DNA from: Viridibacterium sp047600765
GTDB lineage: Bacteria > Pseudomonadota > Gammaproteobacteria > Burkholderiales > Rhodocyclaceae
Length of the DNA: 64,000 nucleotides
Direction of reading: 5' to 3'
Assembly (NCBI GenBank): GCA_047600765.1
Contig: JASGKF010000001.1
Coordinates: forward strand, 310,001-374,000
The stretch's first letter is position 1, and each line of letters begins with the position of its first letter. The translations under genes and the position numbers were made by a program. This document shows positions 1-9,838 of the stretch, in pieces. The notes under the pieces were generated by a model. It did no database searches, was not told where the DNA came from, and saw only the letters and a program-made list of their open reading frames with translations.

Positions 1-1
1 C

Positions 2-247
2 GTCCGCGACCTGCCCGACGACACCAGCGACGTCGCCATCACCCGCGCCATCGCCGCCATGGCGCACAGCCTCGACATGCAGATCACCGCCGAAGGCATC
101 GAGCAAACCAGCCAGCACCACCTGCTGCGCGACATCGGCTGCCAGTGCGGCCAGGGCTACCTGTTCAGCGAACCCTTACCGCGCGATGAGTTCGCGCGCC
201 TGCTTGGGCCCGACGCGGCCCCCGCCAGACTCATCCCTTCGGCCTGA
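2..247 (+). CDS. EAL-domain c-di-GMP phosphodiesterase, C-terminal fragment
   Basis: Only the last 81 residues are in the window; the start lies upstream. The reading frame gives AIAAMAHSLDMQITAEGIE followed by LLRDIGCQCGQGYLFSEPLP. These are the final blocks of an EAL domain: the AEGIE segment carries a conserved glutamate and G-QGY-FS-P is the usual C-terminal strand-helix. EAL domains hydrolyse cyclic di-GMP to pGpG. What precedes the EAL domain (GGDEF, PAS, membrane segments) cannot be seen. The stop is followed 90 bp later by a lipoprotein gene on the same strand. Family assignment is secure; activity cannot be judged from a fragment. Confidence 0.85.
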   Translation, partial: VRDLPDDTSDVAITRAIAAMAHSLDMQITAEGIEQTSQHHLLRDIGCQCGQGYLFSEPLPRDEFARLLGPDAAPARLIPSA

Positions 248-337
248 AAACAGGCTTGCTCTCTGCCGGCTGGCATGCGCGATAATGCCGCCCGGATTCG
301 CTTGTTCTTCTTGCCATTCCTGACACCCGGAATCGAC

Positions 338-1060
338 ATGCTCACATCGCGCGCAGCCCTGCTTCTCATCCTCGTCACGCTCGTCACCGCCGCCTGCGGC
401 ACCACGCAAGTCTCCAGTCGCACGTTCTTCAACAAAGCGCAGGCCAGCAACATCCGCAAAATCATCATTGCCGAACGCGCCGACCCCGAGCGCTACGTAT
501 TGAGCTCTGGCTACAGCCCCTATCGCGGCCCCTTTACCATCATTTCCAGCGCACTCGGCGGCCTCGACAGCGCCACGCGCAGCAACGAGCTTGAAACGGC
601 CGTCCAGCCGGCCAAGACGCTGCTGCAGCAACGTTTTCTCGACGACCTCGGCGCGCAGCTGAAAAGCCAGGGCTACGAAACCGTGCGCAAGCCCATCGGT
701 GCCAAGCTGGACGAGGCCGCTGCGCTGGCCGCCATAGGCCAGCTCGCGCCCGACGAAGCCGCGCTGATCGTCAACGTGCAAGGCAGCTACATCGCCGCCA
801 ACCCGTTCTCGGCCTACGTCCCCTTCGTCGTCAGTCGCGTCGCCCTGTTCGGCGCCGATCACAAGCGCCTCTACGACCAGACCGCCAGCTGGGGAGGCCA
901 GCGCTGGCGTAACGACGCGTTCCACATGAATGGCGGCTACGGTTTCGCGGTCGAACGGATTCCAGACTTCCCCGCCAATGCAGACAAGGCCAGGCAAGGC
1001 TTCTACACGGGTTCGCTGGCCGTTGCCGAGCACCTCGCGCTGGGTCTCTCACGCAACTGA
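338..1060 (+). CDS. Lipoprotein, paralogue of the one at 4157-4864
   Basis: A 240-residue protein. The chosen ATG (338) starts a short hydrophobic signal peptide, MLTSRAALLLILVTLVTAAC, with a lipobox-like TAAC, so it is probably an outer-membrane or periplasmic lipoprotein. An upstream in-frame ATG at 275 would bury this signal. The mature protein aligns along its length with the lipoprotein at 4157: KIIIAERAD versus KIVIADRAD, a P-A-K-T-x-L/V-Q-Q-x-F block, a QGYET versus MGYET block, an N/D-V-Q-x-x-Y-I-A block and a closing G-Y-x-x-x-x-x-I-x-D/E block. No enzymatic motif is seen and no named domain is recognised. Function unknown. Confidence 0.8.
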   Translation: MLTSRAALLLILVTLVTAACGTTQVSSRTFFNKAQASNIRKIIIAERADPERYVLSSGYSPYRGPFTIISSALGGLDSATRSNELETAVQPAKTLLQQRFLDDLGAQLKSQGYETVRKPIGAKLDEAAALAAIGQLAPDEAALIVNVQGSYIAANPFSAYVPFVVSRVALFGADHKRLYDQTASWGGQRWRNDAFHMNGGYGFAVERIPDFPANADKARQGFYTGSLAVAEHLALGLSRN

Positions 1061-1080
1061 GCGTCGCGTCGCTGCCCGCC

Positions 1081-1100
1081 CGGCCCCTGCACAGGGGCCG
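1081..1100 (+). terminator. GC-rich hairpin after the lipoprotein gene
   Basis: CGGCCCCTG and CAGGGGCCG form a perfect 9-bp stem with a two-base gap, 20 bp after the lipoprotein stop. No T-run follows, so this would be at best a factor-assisted terminator or an RNA-stabilising hairpin. Confidence 0.3.
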
Positions 1101-1153
1101 CTGGAATAGGGTCTAATGGCAATCAGCCCGCGTCACCACCGCCCAGTATTGCC

Positions 1154-1636
1154 ATGCCAGCCGCCCCCCTCATCACCGACGAGCTCGCCGCCTTCATCCA
1201 CAAGGGCGTGTCGCTCGCCGCCGCCTCGCGCGACGCCAATCTGCAGCCTTCCATGGCGCGCGCCTACGGCTGCCACATCTCGCCCGACCGCCGCCGCGTC
1301 ACGCTGATCCTCAGCCAGAAGCAGTCTGCTGCCCTGCTCGCCGACATCACCGCCAGCGGCCAGATCGCACTGGCCATCACCGAGCCCAGCACGCACCGCA
1401 CCTACCAGCTCAAGGGCAGCGACGCCGCCATCGTGCCGTTGCGCCCCTTCGACCACGCCAGCTGCGACAGCCATCTGACGGCCTTCATCCGCGAAGTCAT
1501 GCCGCTGGGCTTCACCGAAAGCCTGCTGCGCGCCGTCATGGACACGCCCATCGACGACCGCGTCGCCGTCAGCTTCACGCCCTCCGACGCCTTCAGCCAG
1601 ACGCCGGGTGCCAGTGCCGGGGCGCGCCTCGCATGA
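1154..1636 (+). CDS. FMN-binding split-barrel (pyridoxamine 5'-phosphate oxidase-like) protein
   Basis: A 160-residue protein resembling the small flavin split-barrel family: an N-terminal helix (ELAAFIHKGVSLAAASRDA), a strand-rich core with a DRRRVTLILS strand, and IALAITEPSTHRTYQLKGSDA, the typical region where PNPOx-like proteins contact FMN or F420 phosphate. Family members bind flavin, heme or coenzyme F420 and do not all oxidise pyridoxamine phosphate. Its stop overlaps the ATG of the next gene (ATGA, 1633-1636), so the two are probably translationally coupled and act together. Substrate unknown. Confidence 0.75.
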   Translation: MPAAPLITDELAAFIHKGVSLAAASRDANLQPSMARAYGCHISPDRRRVTLILSQKQSAALLADITASGQIALAITEPSTHRTYQLKGSDAAIVPLRPFDHASCDSHLTAFIREVMPLGFTESLLRAVMDTPIDDRVAVSFTPSDAFSQTPGASAGARLA

Positions 1637-2985
1637 AGTTCGACCTCAACGCCCTGCGCCACTGCATGGAAGGCATGGTGCCGCCCATCCTCGCCACCTG
1701 CGCGCTGGATGGCACGCCCAACATCAGCTACGTCTCGCAGATGGAGTACGTCAACCGCGAACACATCGCGCTCAGCTTCCAGTTCTTCAACAAGACGCGC
1801 GCCAACATCCTGGCCCACCCCTTCGCCACGGCCTACCTCACCGATGCGGAGACCGGCGCCAGCTACCGCCTGAGCCTGCGCTTCTGCGACACGCGCACCG
1901 AAGGCAAGCTGTTCGAACGCATGAAGGCCCGCCTCGCCGGCATCGCCTCGCAGACCGGCATGCAGGGCATCTTCCACCTGCAGGGCGCCGACGTGTACCA
2001 GGTGCTGGCCGTCGAAAACGTGGCCTGCGACAGCCTGCCGCCCCCACCACCCCGCCGCAACATGCTCTGTCCGCTGCGCGCGGCAGCCGACATCCTCGGC
2101 ACCTGCAGCGACCTCGACGAACTCTTCGACTTCGCGCTGCAGGTCCTCGCCGACGGCTTCGACATGCCGCACAGCATGCTGCTCATGCTCGACAGCAAGC
2201 GCGACGTGCTCTACACCGTCGCCAGCCGGGGCTACGACGAAACCGGCGTCGGCAGCGAAGTGCCGCTCGGCATCGGCGTCATCGGCGTCGCCGCCGCACA
2301 GCGCGTGCCGATCCGCATCGGCTTCATGACCAGTGAATACCGCTACTCGCGCGCCATCCACGAATCCACCACCGGCACAGCGCCCCACCCGCCGGCCGAA
2401 GTCCCTTTCCCGGGCCTCGCCGAACCACGCAGCCAGGTCGCCGTGCCCGTGCTCGGCAACCAGCGCCTCATCGGCGTGCTCTACGCCGACAGCCCGGAAG
2501 ACATGCGCTTCAACCATCTCGACGAAGACGCCCTCGTCACCTTCGGCCACCTGCTCGGCGCCACCTACCTCGCCATGCAGGCAGGCTGTAGCGAAGACGA
2601 CGGCGAGCCCGCCGCAGCGCCTGCACCCGCCGTCGCCCTGCGCAGTGCCGACACCCCGGCCCTGCGCCTGCGCCGCTACGCCGAGGGCGACGTCGTCTTC
2701 GCCAACGACGAATACCTCATCAAGGGCGTCGCCGGTGCCGTGCTGTGGAAGCTGGTGGGCGAATACACGCGCAACCAGCGCACCGACTTCACCAACCGCG
2801 AACTGCGCCTCGACCCAGCGCTGGGCCTGCCCGACATCGACGACAACCTCGAAGCCCGCCTCATCCTGCTCGCCCGCCGCCTGCGCGAACGCTGCCCCGA
2901 CGTCGCCATCGAGAAGACAGGCCGCGGGCGCTTCCGCCTCTGCGTGCAGCGCCCGCTGCAGCTGGACTTCGCTGCCGAGGTCTGA
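1633..2985 (+). CDS. FMN split-barrel + GAF + C-terminal regulatory-type domain protein
   Basis: A 450-residue cytosolic protein. Residues about 1-130 form a second PNPOx-like split barrel (MVPPILATCALDGTPNIS, then VNREHIALSFQFFNKT). Residues about 155-325 look like a GAF sensor domain: SDLDELFDFALQVLADGF, a VPLGIGVIGVAAAQRVPIRI segment and VAVPVLGNQRLIGVLYADS. The last 110 residues (LRLRRYAEGDVVFANDEYLI, then VLWKLVGEYTRNQRTDFTNR) suggest a winged-helix-like output domain, which is less certain. It overlaps the upstream split-barrel gene by 4 bp. A redox- or ligand-sensing regulator is a reasonable inference; the ligand is unknown. Confidence 0.72.
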   Translation: MKFDLNALRHCMEGMVPPILATCALDGTPNISYVSQMEYVNREHIALSFQFFNKTRANILAHPFATAYLTDAETGASYRLSLRFCDTRTEGKLFERMKARLAGIASQTGMQGIFHLQGADVYQVLAVENVACDSLPPPPPRRNMLCPLRAAADILGTCSDLDELFDFALQVLADGFDMPHSMLLMLDSKRDVLYTVASRGYDETGVGSEVPLGIGVIGVAAAQRVPIRIGFMTSEYRYSRAIHESTTGTAPHPPAEVPFPGLAEPRSQVAVPVLGNQRLIGVLYADSPEDMRFNHLDEDALVTFGHLLGATYLAMQAGCSEDDGEPAAAPAPAVALRSADTPALRLRRYAEGDVVFANDEYLIKGVAGAVLWKLVGEYTRNQRTDFTNRELRLDPALGLPDIDDNLEARLILLARRLRERCPDVAIEKTGRGRFRLCVQRPLQLDFAAEV

Positions 2986-2992
2986 ACCAGCC

Positions 2993-3709
2993 TCAAGCAG
3001 CCACAGCCACCCCACGCAAAGCCGCATCCAGCTTGGCCCAGGCGCGCGGCGACAGCAGCGCACGGCAGGTCGACAACAGCCCATCGAACGCCTCGGCCGG
3101 CATGCCGGCACGCACACCCTTCAAGAAGCCCGCACGCTCGTTCGCGTTCGCCGCCTGCACCATCCAGGGCACCATCATGCCGGCCTTCTCGGGCGGAATC
3201 GACGACACCAGGCGACGCTCGATGTCCATGATTTCGTCATCCGCGTAGCACGCCCACAGCACCGCGTTGTGGTCACGCTCTTCCATCGCCATGTGCTCCA
3301 GGTTCTCGGCCACGAACAGCGACAGCGAGGTGTAGAGGCGATAGCCCAACGCATCGCGCTCGGCCGGCGTCGCACGCTCCACCGCCAGCACTTCAGCCTG
3401 CAGGGCCGCAATGGCTTCCTCATGCCCCACGTGTGCTTCCGCCCCGTGGCTGGTCGAACCCGGCTGGCGCGCTTCCATCGCCACGTGGATGAACGCGTTC
3501 TCGTGCTTCAGGTGCCCCACCATCACCTCCAGCAAGCTGCGGGCAGCGGCCAGCGTCTCCGCCACTTCGCTGGCGTCGCTCCAGTCGCAGCAGCCCACGC
3601 CGTGCAGGGTGTGCTGCATCAGCAGACGCAGCCCCTTGTGCGGAAAGGTGTAAATGTTGAATCGGCCCGTCGGGTTCGGCTGTGCCGCGGTCTGGTTGTT
3701 GGCTTGCAT
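2993..3709 (-). CDS. Hemerythrin HHE-domain protein
   Basis: A 238-residue soluble protein with histidine and acidic residues spaced as in the hemerythrin four-helix bundle: H24 and H33 on the first helix, H66-x2-H69-E70 (HLKHENAF) on the second, H96-E97 after a loop, and HMAMEERDHN (about 136-145) on the last helix. Such proteins bind a di-iron centre and sense or carry O2, NO or oxidants. A strong Shine-Dalgarno sequence (AAGGAAG on the minus strand) precedes the ATG. It is convergent with the GAF protein, stops 7 bp apart. It looks stand-alone, with no chemoreceptor or GGDEF output attached. Confidence 0.8.
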   Translation of the reverse strand: MQANNQTAAQPNPTGRFNIYTFPHKGLRLLMQHTLHGVGCCDWSDASEVAETLAAARSLLEVMVGHLKHENAFIHVAMEARQPGSTSHGAEAHVGHEEAIAALQAEVLAVERATPAERDALGYRLYTSLSLFVAENLEHMAMEERDHNAVLWACYADDEIMDIERRLVSSIPPEKAGMMVPWMVQAANANERAGFLKGVRAGMPAEAFDGLLSTCRALLSPRAWAKLDAALRGVAVAA

Positions 3710-4156
3710 GGCTGGCTTCCTTTTTTCTTGAAAATGCGAGAGATGAAATCACGATGAATCTGCCCTTCTACGAGCTATCGGATGCAGCCCGTTGCAGTGA
3801 TTGCAGATTAGGGATTCGCCCCGCCACGCACTCCTAAATCTTCGGTAAGCAAACCTTAAAGCATTCTTAAATCCATGTATGAAAAGGCTTTTTGCCCTTT
3901 TGTACATAGTTCTTCGCCTGAACTCCCCCTTTGACGTTGCCACCACCAACGCATCCACCAGCATTGCGACGCCCAAGAGACGCTGGATGAAGCCAGCTTC
4001 CATCTTGTGTAGCTGGCCTGTCATCAAAAGCCGACCTCATTCACCAGATGCCGTGCCGCAGAGGCACACTTCGTTACCTGTGTACAATCGCTACGTGATC
4101 AAGGATCACCGACGTCGTATCCCATCCCAATAAAACTACGTCACCAGGAAAAATCG
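3710..4156. other. Intergenic region, about 450 bp, no convincing gene
   Basis: Somewhat more A+T-rich than its surroundings. It must hold the divergent promoters for the hemerythrin gene and the lipoprotein gene. A TACAAT hexamer at 4083-4088 could be a -10 box for the lipoprotein, but I see no good -35 at the right distance. The AGGAAA just before 4157 is a fair ribosome-binding site. Short reading frames on both strands here have no recognisable protein character. Confidence 0.5.
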
Positions 4157-4864
4157 ATGATTCAAAAACTATCCGTCTTGCTGCTGGTCAGCATGTCCCT
4201 GCTTGCTGGTTGCGCCGTCCCGCGGCAAGCCTTCGACAAACAAGCCAGCGCCAGCCTGAAGAAAATCGTCATCGCCGATCGCGCCGATGAAGAATCGTAC
4301 GAAGCACGACTCGAACGCCACGTTGGAGGCGCATTTGGCCTGATCGGAGCAGCCGTTGCCGAAGCAGATATGGCCGCCAAAAGTAGCCGTTTGACTAAGG
4401 CCTTGGATCCTGCCAAAACGCGCGTGCAGCAGAAGTTCATTGCAGAACTCGCGTCACGTCTCAAGGCAATGGGTTACGAGACTGAAATCGTGGCTGTAGG
4501 CAAAGGGCTGGACCCAGTCGCAACCGTCAACGCACTGAAAGCAAAAGCGACGGCTGATGCCTACATGTATGTTGACGTGCAGGCTAAATACATCGCGCCT
4601 GGTGGTTTCTCCCCCTACACGCCTTACATCGTTACGAAAATCCGGGTTGCTCCACCGGCAGGGGACAATGCCCTCTATGAAGACACCATCAGTTGGGGCT
4701 ACAACTACAATCAAAGCCGCATGATGCATCTTCCCGGCGGGTACACATATCGATACCAAGCCATTGAAGACCTGGAGGCTAACGCTGACAAAGTACGTGA
4801 AGGTCTCTACGAGGGAATCCCGGTACTCGTCACCGAGTTCTCGAATAGCTTGAAAAAGAACTGA
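4157..4864 (+). CDS. Lipoprotein, paralogue of the one at 338-1060
   Basis: A 235-residue protein with the signal peptide MIQKLSVLLLVSMSLLAGC and a textbook lipobox LAGC, preceded by AGGAAA. The mature part shares the same blocks in the same order as the protein at 338: KKIVIADRAD, PAKTRVQQKF, MGYET, VDVQAKYIA, PYTPYIVTKI and a G-G-Y-x-Y-R-Y-Q-A-I-E-D tail. The central region (HVGGAFGLIGAAVAEADM) is small-residue rich and may be a short amphipathic segment. The two copies lie 3 kb apart with unrelated genes between them, so this is a dispersed duplication. Function unknown. Confidence 0.8.
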   Translation: MIQKLSVLLLVSMSLLAGCAVPRQAFDKQASASLKKIVIADRADEESYEARLERHVGGAFGLIGAAVAEADMAAKSSRLTKALDPAKTRVQQKFIAELASRLKAMGYETEIVAVGKGLDPVATVNALKAKATADAYMYVDVQAKYIAPGGFSPYTPYIVTKIRVAPPAGDNALYEDTISWGYNYNQSRMMHLPGGYTYRYQAIEDLEANADKVREGLYEGIPVLVTEFSNSLKKN

Positions 4865-4881
4865 TCGACAGGCAGCACAGG

Positions 4882-4909
4882 AAAAACGCCCGTCTTGCGG
4901 GCGTTTTTC
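4882..4909 (+). terminator. Rho-independent terminator after the lipoprotein
   Basis: AAAAACGCCCG, loop TCTTG, CGGGCGTTTTT followed by CTTTT: a strong GC stem flanked by A and T runs, 17 bp after the stop. Confidence 0.85.
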
Positions 4910-5055
4910 TTTTCCGGCCTCCGATGGTCACAGCTTTTGCCTGTACGGCGGGTGGCCGTCAAACCGGGGGCCTCAAATCCCCCACCCCCAACAAGCCCCG
5001 CCACGCAGCCTCAAGGTATCCTTACACCTTTGCTTCCCACCCCACGTAGGTACCT

Positions 5056-6720
<1,665 letters not shown>

Positions 6721-6728
6721 TTATCGAG

Positions 6729-7923
6729 ATGAAGAATAAGCCCAGCCGGCATCGCCCAATCGCCAGTGAAGTTAGAAAGGATCTAAAGCAACCGCGACGG
6801 TCAGCTCTGCCCCAATGGCACACTTGGGTGCGGAAGAAACAAAAACCGTCGTCGTCTGGGACCGAAGAATTCCGCATCGTGGATCTGTTTAGTGGATGCG
6901 GGGGCATGACTCTAGGTGCCGTGGTAGCGGCACAATCTTGTGGCTTGCGGCCGCGGGTCAAACTTGCGGCCGACATTAACCAAGACGCAGCCATCACATA
7001 CAAGAAGAACTTTGCGTCACTGATCGATCGATTTCATGATGGAGATATCGGCCAGCTCTTCCCTGAGGTATTTAAGCCTGCTGGCAGTATTGAGCGCTCA
7101 TTGCGACAAATCGACCTCGTTGTTGCAGGACCTCCGTGTCAAGGTCATTCCAACCTAAACAACTCAACACGAAGAGACGACCCAAGAAATCGGCTCTATC
7201 TCAATGCCATTACAGCTATTGAAAAGATAAAACCAAAATTAGCGTTGGTGGAAAATGTTCCCTCGGTAGTTCACGACAAGAACGTCGTTACATATGATGC
7301 CCGATCCCGCTTGGAGTCCATTGGTTATTACGTGGAGGAAGTTGTCGTTCGACGCCTCAACATTTGGTTTAGCTCAACGCAGAAAGCGCCACTTGCTCGT
7401 TGCCAGCTTGAGTCCCTTCAAGCCGATTGAGCATCACATATTGAAAGTAAAAAAGCAGCCAGGTGTGCTGTCTAGATTCATTGGGGATTTGTCGAACGAG
7501 GAAGATCACTCCGTCGAAATATTCCGCACTCCCTCTAAAATGTCTCAAGCGAACAGCGAAAGAGTGAATATCCTGTTCTCGAAAAACATCTATGACCTAC
7601 CAAACCAATTTCGACCTGCTTGCCATCGAGATAAAAGCCACTCTTATGTTTCAGTGTACGGTCGTCTCCGTTGGGATCAGCCCGCACAAACAATTACGAG
7701 TGGCTTTGGCTCCATGGGACAAGGACGATACATCCACCCTGAACGAAAACGGACAATAACGCCACACGAAGCTGCCCGTATCCAAGGATTCCCAGACTTC
7801 TTTGACTTTTCTGAAATCAAGCACAGAACGTCGCTTCAAGAGATCATTGCCAACGCTGTGCCGCCGCCGATAATCGCTGAGATTCTGAGCCACCTTTTGG
7901 GAGACCACGACTGCGATGACTAA
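6729..7923 (+). pseudogene. C5-cytosine DNA methyltransferase, single-base frameshift
   Basis: Two overlapping frames together make one Dcm/HhaI-type enzyme of about 400 residues. Frame one carries motif I (VDLFSGCGGMTLG), motif IV with the catalytic Cys (AGPPCQGHSN) and motif VI (LVENV), and ends at 7430. Frame two carries motif VIII (FGLAQRRKR), a target-recognition stretch of roughly 100 residues, motif IX (RLRWDQPAQTITSGFGSMG) and motif X (IANAVPPPIIAEI). Skipping one base near 7347 restores GYYVEEVV-FDASTFGLAQ, which has the same GY-to-Q spacing as M.HhaI. It transfers methyl from SAM to cytosine C5. The 3' end overlaps the DUF262 gene by 8 bp. If the indel is an assembly error the enzyme is intact. 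The start could also be a TTG at 6717 overlapping the ettA stop. Confidence 0.85.
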
Positions 7924-8944
7924 GAAACAAGAATTGAACAAAGACGCTGCAGATCTACAGCTGAAGGAACGCAATCGTGAGATCAATTTCGATCTAAAGG
8001 ATTACACCATTGAACTCCTCGTCGAGAAGTTCAAAAGGGACGAGTTCTGGATCCCGCCTTACCAGCGCGAGTTTGTTTGGAAATCAAAAAACAAAAATTA
8101 CTTTATAGAATCGGTGCTACTAGGGCTACCGATTCCGTTCATGTTCATGGCGGAAAATGACGACGGGCGGCTTGAGATCGTAGATGGTGCACAACGGATC
8201 CAAACTCTAGAAGAGTTTCTTGCTAGCGACTTGACTCTTGAGGGACTGGAGAGGCTAGATAAGCTAAATGGCTTTAGCTTTGACGATTTACCTGATGGTC
8301 AGAAACGTCGCTTTCGAAATCGTGCCCTACGAATCATTGTTTTAGACGAGAGAACAGAAAGCCAAGTCCGGCACGAAATATTCAATCGAATAAACACCAC
8401 AGGACAAAGAGTCCGGCCAAGCGAAGTCCGGATAGGAGCTTTCCCCGGCGCATTCATGGAATTTATAGAAGAATGCTCCAACCTATCTCTATTCAAATCT
8501 CTTTGTCCTATAAGTGAAAAGATGGCAGAGCGGCAAGAAGGCCAAGAGCTCGTTCTGAGATTTTTCTGCTATCTCGACAGGTACCAACTATTCAAACACG
8601 ACGTAGAGAAGTTCCTGACGGCTTACGTGGTCGAACACAAGGACGTTTTCGATATTGAGCAAGGCAGGCAGGAATTCCTAGCGATGTTGAGGTTCGTCAA
8701 GAAACATTTTCCGTTGGGATTTGCAAAGACGAAAGGGGCCTCAACCACCCCGCGTGTGCGCTTTGAAGCCATTTCGGTTGGCACAGCATTGGCACTTAGA
8801 GCAGATCCTAACTGCACACCAAAAGACATGAGTTGGTTGGAGTCCTCTGAATTCGCGGGACATACGACTACTCATGCCAGTAATTCAGGGCCGCGCCTCC
8901 GAGGGCGAGTCGAGTATGTTCGCGAGGCTCTATTAAGGAGTTGA
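7916..8944 (+). CDS. DUF262 (GmrS-N/ParB-like) protein, probable defence effector or sensor
   Basis: A 342-residue protein with the DUF262 signatures: IPPYQREFVW (46-55), VDGAQRIQTL (89-98) and FNRINTTG (156-163). DUF262 is a ParB/sulfiredoxin-like NTP-binding fold found in the GmrSD type IV restriction enzymes and many other defence loci. The DUF1524 HNH nuclease domain usual in GmrSD is absent, so if nuclease activity exists it must come from this domain or from the HEPN partner. The start overlaps the methyltransferase end by 8 bp and the stop is one base before the HEPN start, so the three genes form a tight operon. Base composition is visibly lower in G+C than the flanks. Confidence 0.85.
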   Translation: MTKKQELNKDAADLQLKERNREINFDLKDYTIELLVEKFKRDEFWIPPYQREFVWKSKNKNYFIESVLLGLPIPFMFMAENDDGRLEIVDGAQRIQTLEEFLASDLTLEGLERLDKLNGFSFDDLPDGQKRRFRNRALRIIVLDERTESQVRHEIFNRINTTGQRVRPSEVRIGAFPGAFMEFIEECSNLSLFKSLCPISEKMAERQEGQELVLRFFCYLDRYQLFKHDVEKFLTAYVVEHKDVFDIEQGRQEFLAMLRFVKKHFPLGFAKTKGASTTPRVRFEAISVGTALALRADPNCTPKDMSWLESSEFAGHTTTHASNSGPRLRGRVEYVREALLRS

Positions 8945-8945
8945 T

Positions 8946-9629
8946 ATGAGCGATAGCTCCTTAAGAGAGGCCCGAGAAACGGAGCTCAGCAATTACCTTG
9001 ATGGTCTTCTTCAGCTTGAGAAGGCGTCTCTGGATCCAGCTTGGTCCAATAAACTCCATGCGGACTACATTAGAGTTTCGAAGGCTGCGGTTTTTTTAAT
9101 GCTTTACAACTACATCGAAGCTGTCTTACATGACTGCTTTTTGGCACTGCATGAGGGCATCAAGAGTCAGCCGACAAGCGTTGCGGCCCTTCGCTCCGAA
9201 CTGCAAACCGTATGGGTTAAAAGTAAGCTGCGTGCGTTGCAAAGTGACCCGGAATCATCTCACTCCAGATACGAATTAGTTGCTCTCGGCATGGTGCAAG
9301 ACGTGTTATCGGGCCAATCAGTAGTTTTCTCCAAGGAGTCTATCGGTTACTCGGGCTCTTTAGAGGTTTCGTCAATACGAAAACTATGCACTGACCGAGG
9401 AATAAAACTCCACCAAAAATTCGGTGATGGCGAAGAGGACGTGCTCATTGTCAAAAAGAAAAGAAACGATTTGGCTCATGGTGCAGCGATGTTCTCCGAA
9501 GTTGGCCGGGAATATGGAGTTGCAGATTTGCAGCGTATTTCTGCAAGCGTAAAAAAGAACGTGGGACATCTTGAAAATAGCATTGGTGCCTTTGCAGCTA
9601 GCAAGCGTTTCTTATCCGCATCAACATAG
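8946..9629 (+). CDS. HEPN-domain protein (MAE_28990/MAE_18760-like), putative RNase
   Basis: A 227-residue, largely helical protein with the HEPN catalytic motif R-x4-H as RNDLAH at 173-178, in the context KKKRNDLAHG. The N-terminal helix VFLMLYNYIEAVLHDCF resembles the MAE_28990/MAE_18760-type HEPN family, which commonly sits beside DUF262 genes. HEPN proteins of this kind usually act as metal-independent RNases in abortive-infection or toxin-antitoxin systems. Here it is the last gene of the methyltransferase-DUF262-HEPN operon, with one base between it and DUF262. The RNase activity is family knowledge plus the motif; the exact family name is recognition by eye. Confidence 0.75.
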   Translation: MSDSSLREARETELSNYLDGLLQLEKASLDPAWSNKLHADYIRVSKAAVFLMLYNYIEAVLHDCFLALHEGIKSQPTSVAALRSELQTVWVKSKLRALQSDPESSHSRYELVALGMVQDVLSGQSVVFSKESIGYSGSLEVSSIRKLCTDRGIKLHQKFGDGEEDVLIVKKKRNDLAHGAAMFSEVGREYGVADLQRISASVKKNVGHLENSIGAFAASKRFLSAST

Positions 9630-9759
9630 TGGATAGCTTGGGTGAAGGCTCACACCCATGACAAACGCTTTCAACACGAAGGCACGGGAAACGTGGTCAG
9701 GTCTTGCAGTAACGCATTCCCAACGAATGAGTAAGGCCAGTCCGCTGAACCTCCGGTAG

Positions 9760-9784
9760 GTTGTCGCTACGCTCCGAGCCCAAC
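9760..9784 (+). repeat. REP-like element, copy 1 (half-copy)
   Basis: GTTGTCGCTACGCTCCGAGC continues with CCAAC. It matches the right arm of the copies at 10957 and 11747 (GTTGTCGCTnnGCTCyGA). The left arm is not clearly present, so this copy looks degenerate. It lies just upstream of the secreted-protein gene, inside any longer version of that reading frame. Confidence 0.6.
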
Positions 9785-9838
9785 TTGCCCCCTGCCCGCA
9801 GCCTTCGCAGCAAGACTTTTTCCCGGGACTCACACCTC

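Noticed and set aside
1402..3117. Long antisense open frame (571 codons) opposite the split-barrel genes
   Set aside because: A by-product of high GC on the opposite strand; composition is low-complexity (Val/Ala/Gly/Asp) with no domain, and the plus-strand genes have clear families.
3749..4027. 92-residue frame on the minus strand in the gap before the lipoprotein
   Set aside because: Basic, no ribosome-binding site of note, no family and no coupling with neighbours.
7341..7362. Loss of one 8-bp GCCTCAAC unit as the cause of the methyltransferase frameshift
   Set aside because: It would also restore the frame, but gives a GY-to-Q distance three residues too long; one extra base fits the family spacing exactly.
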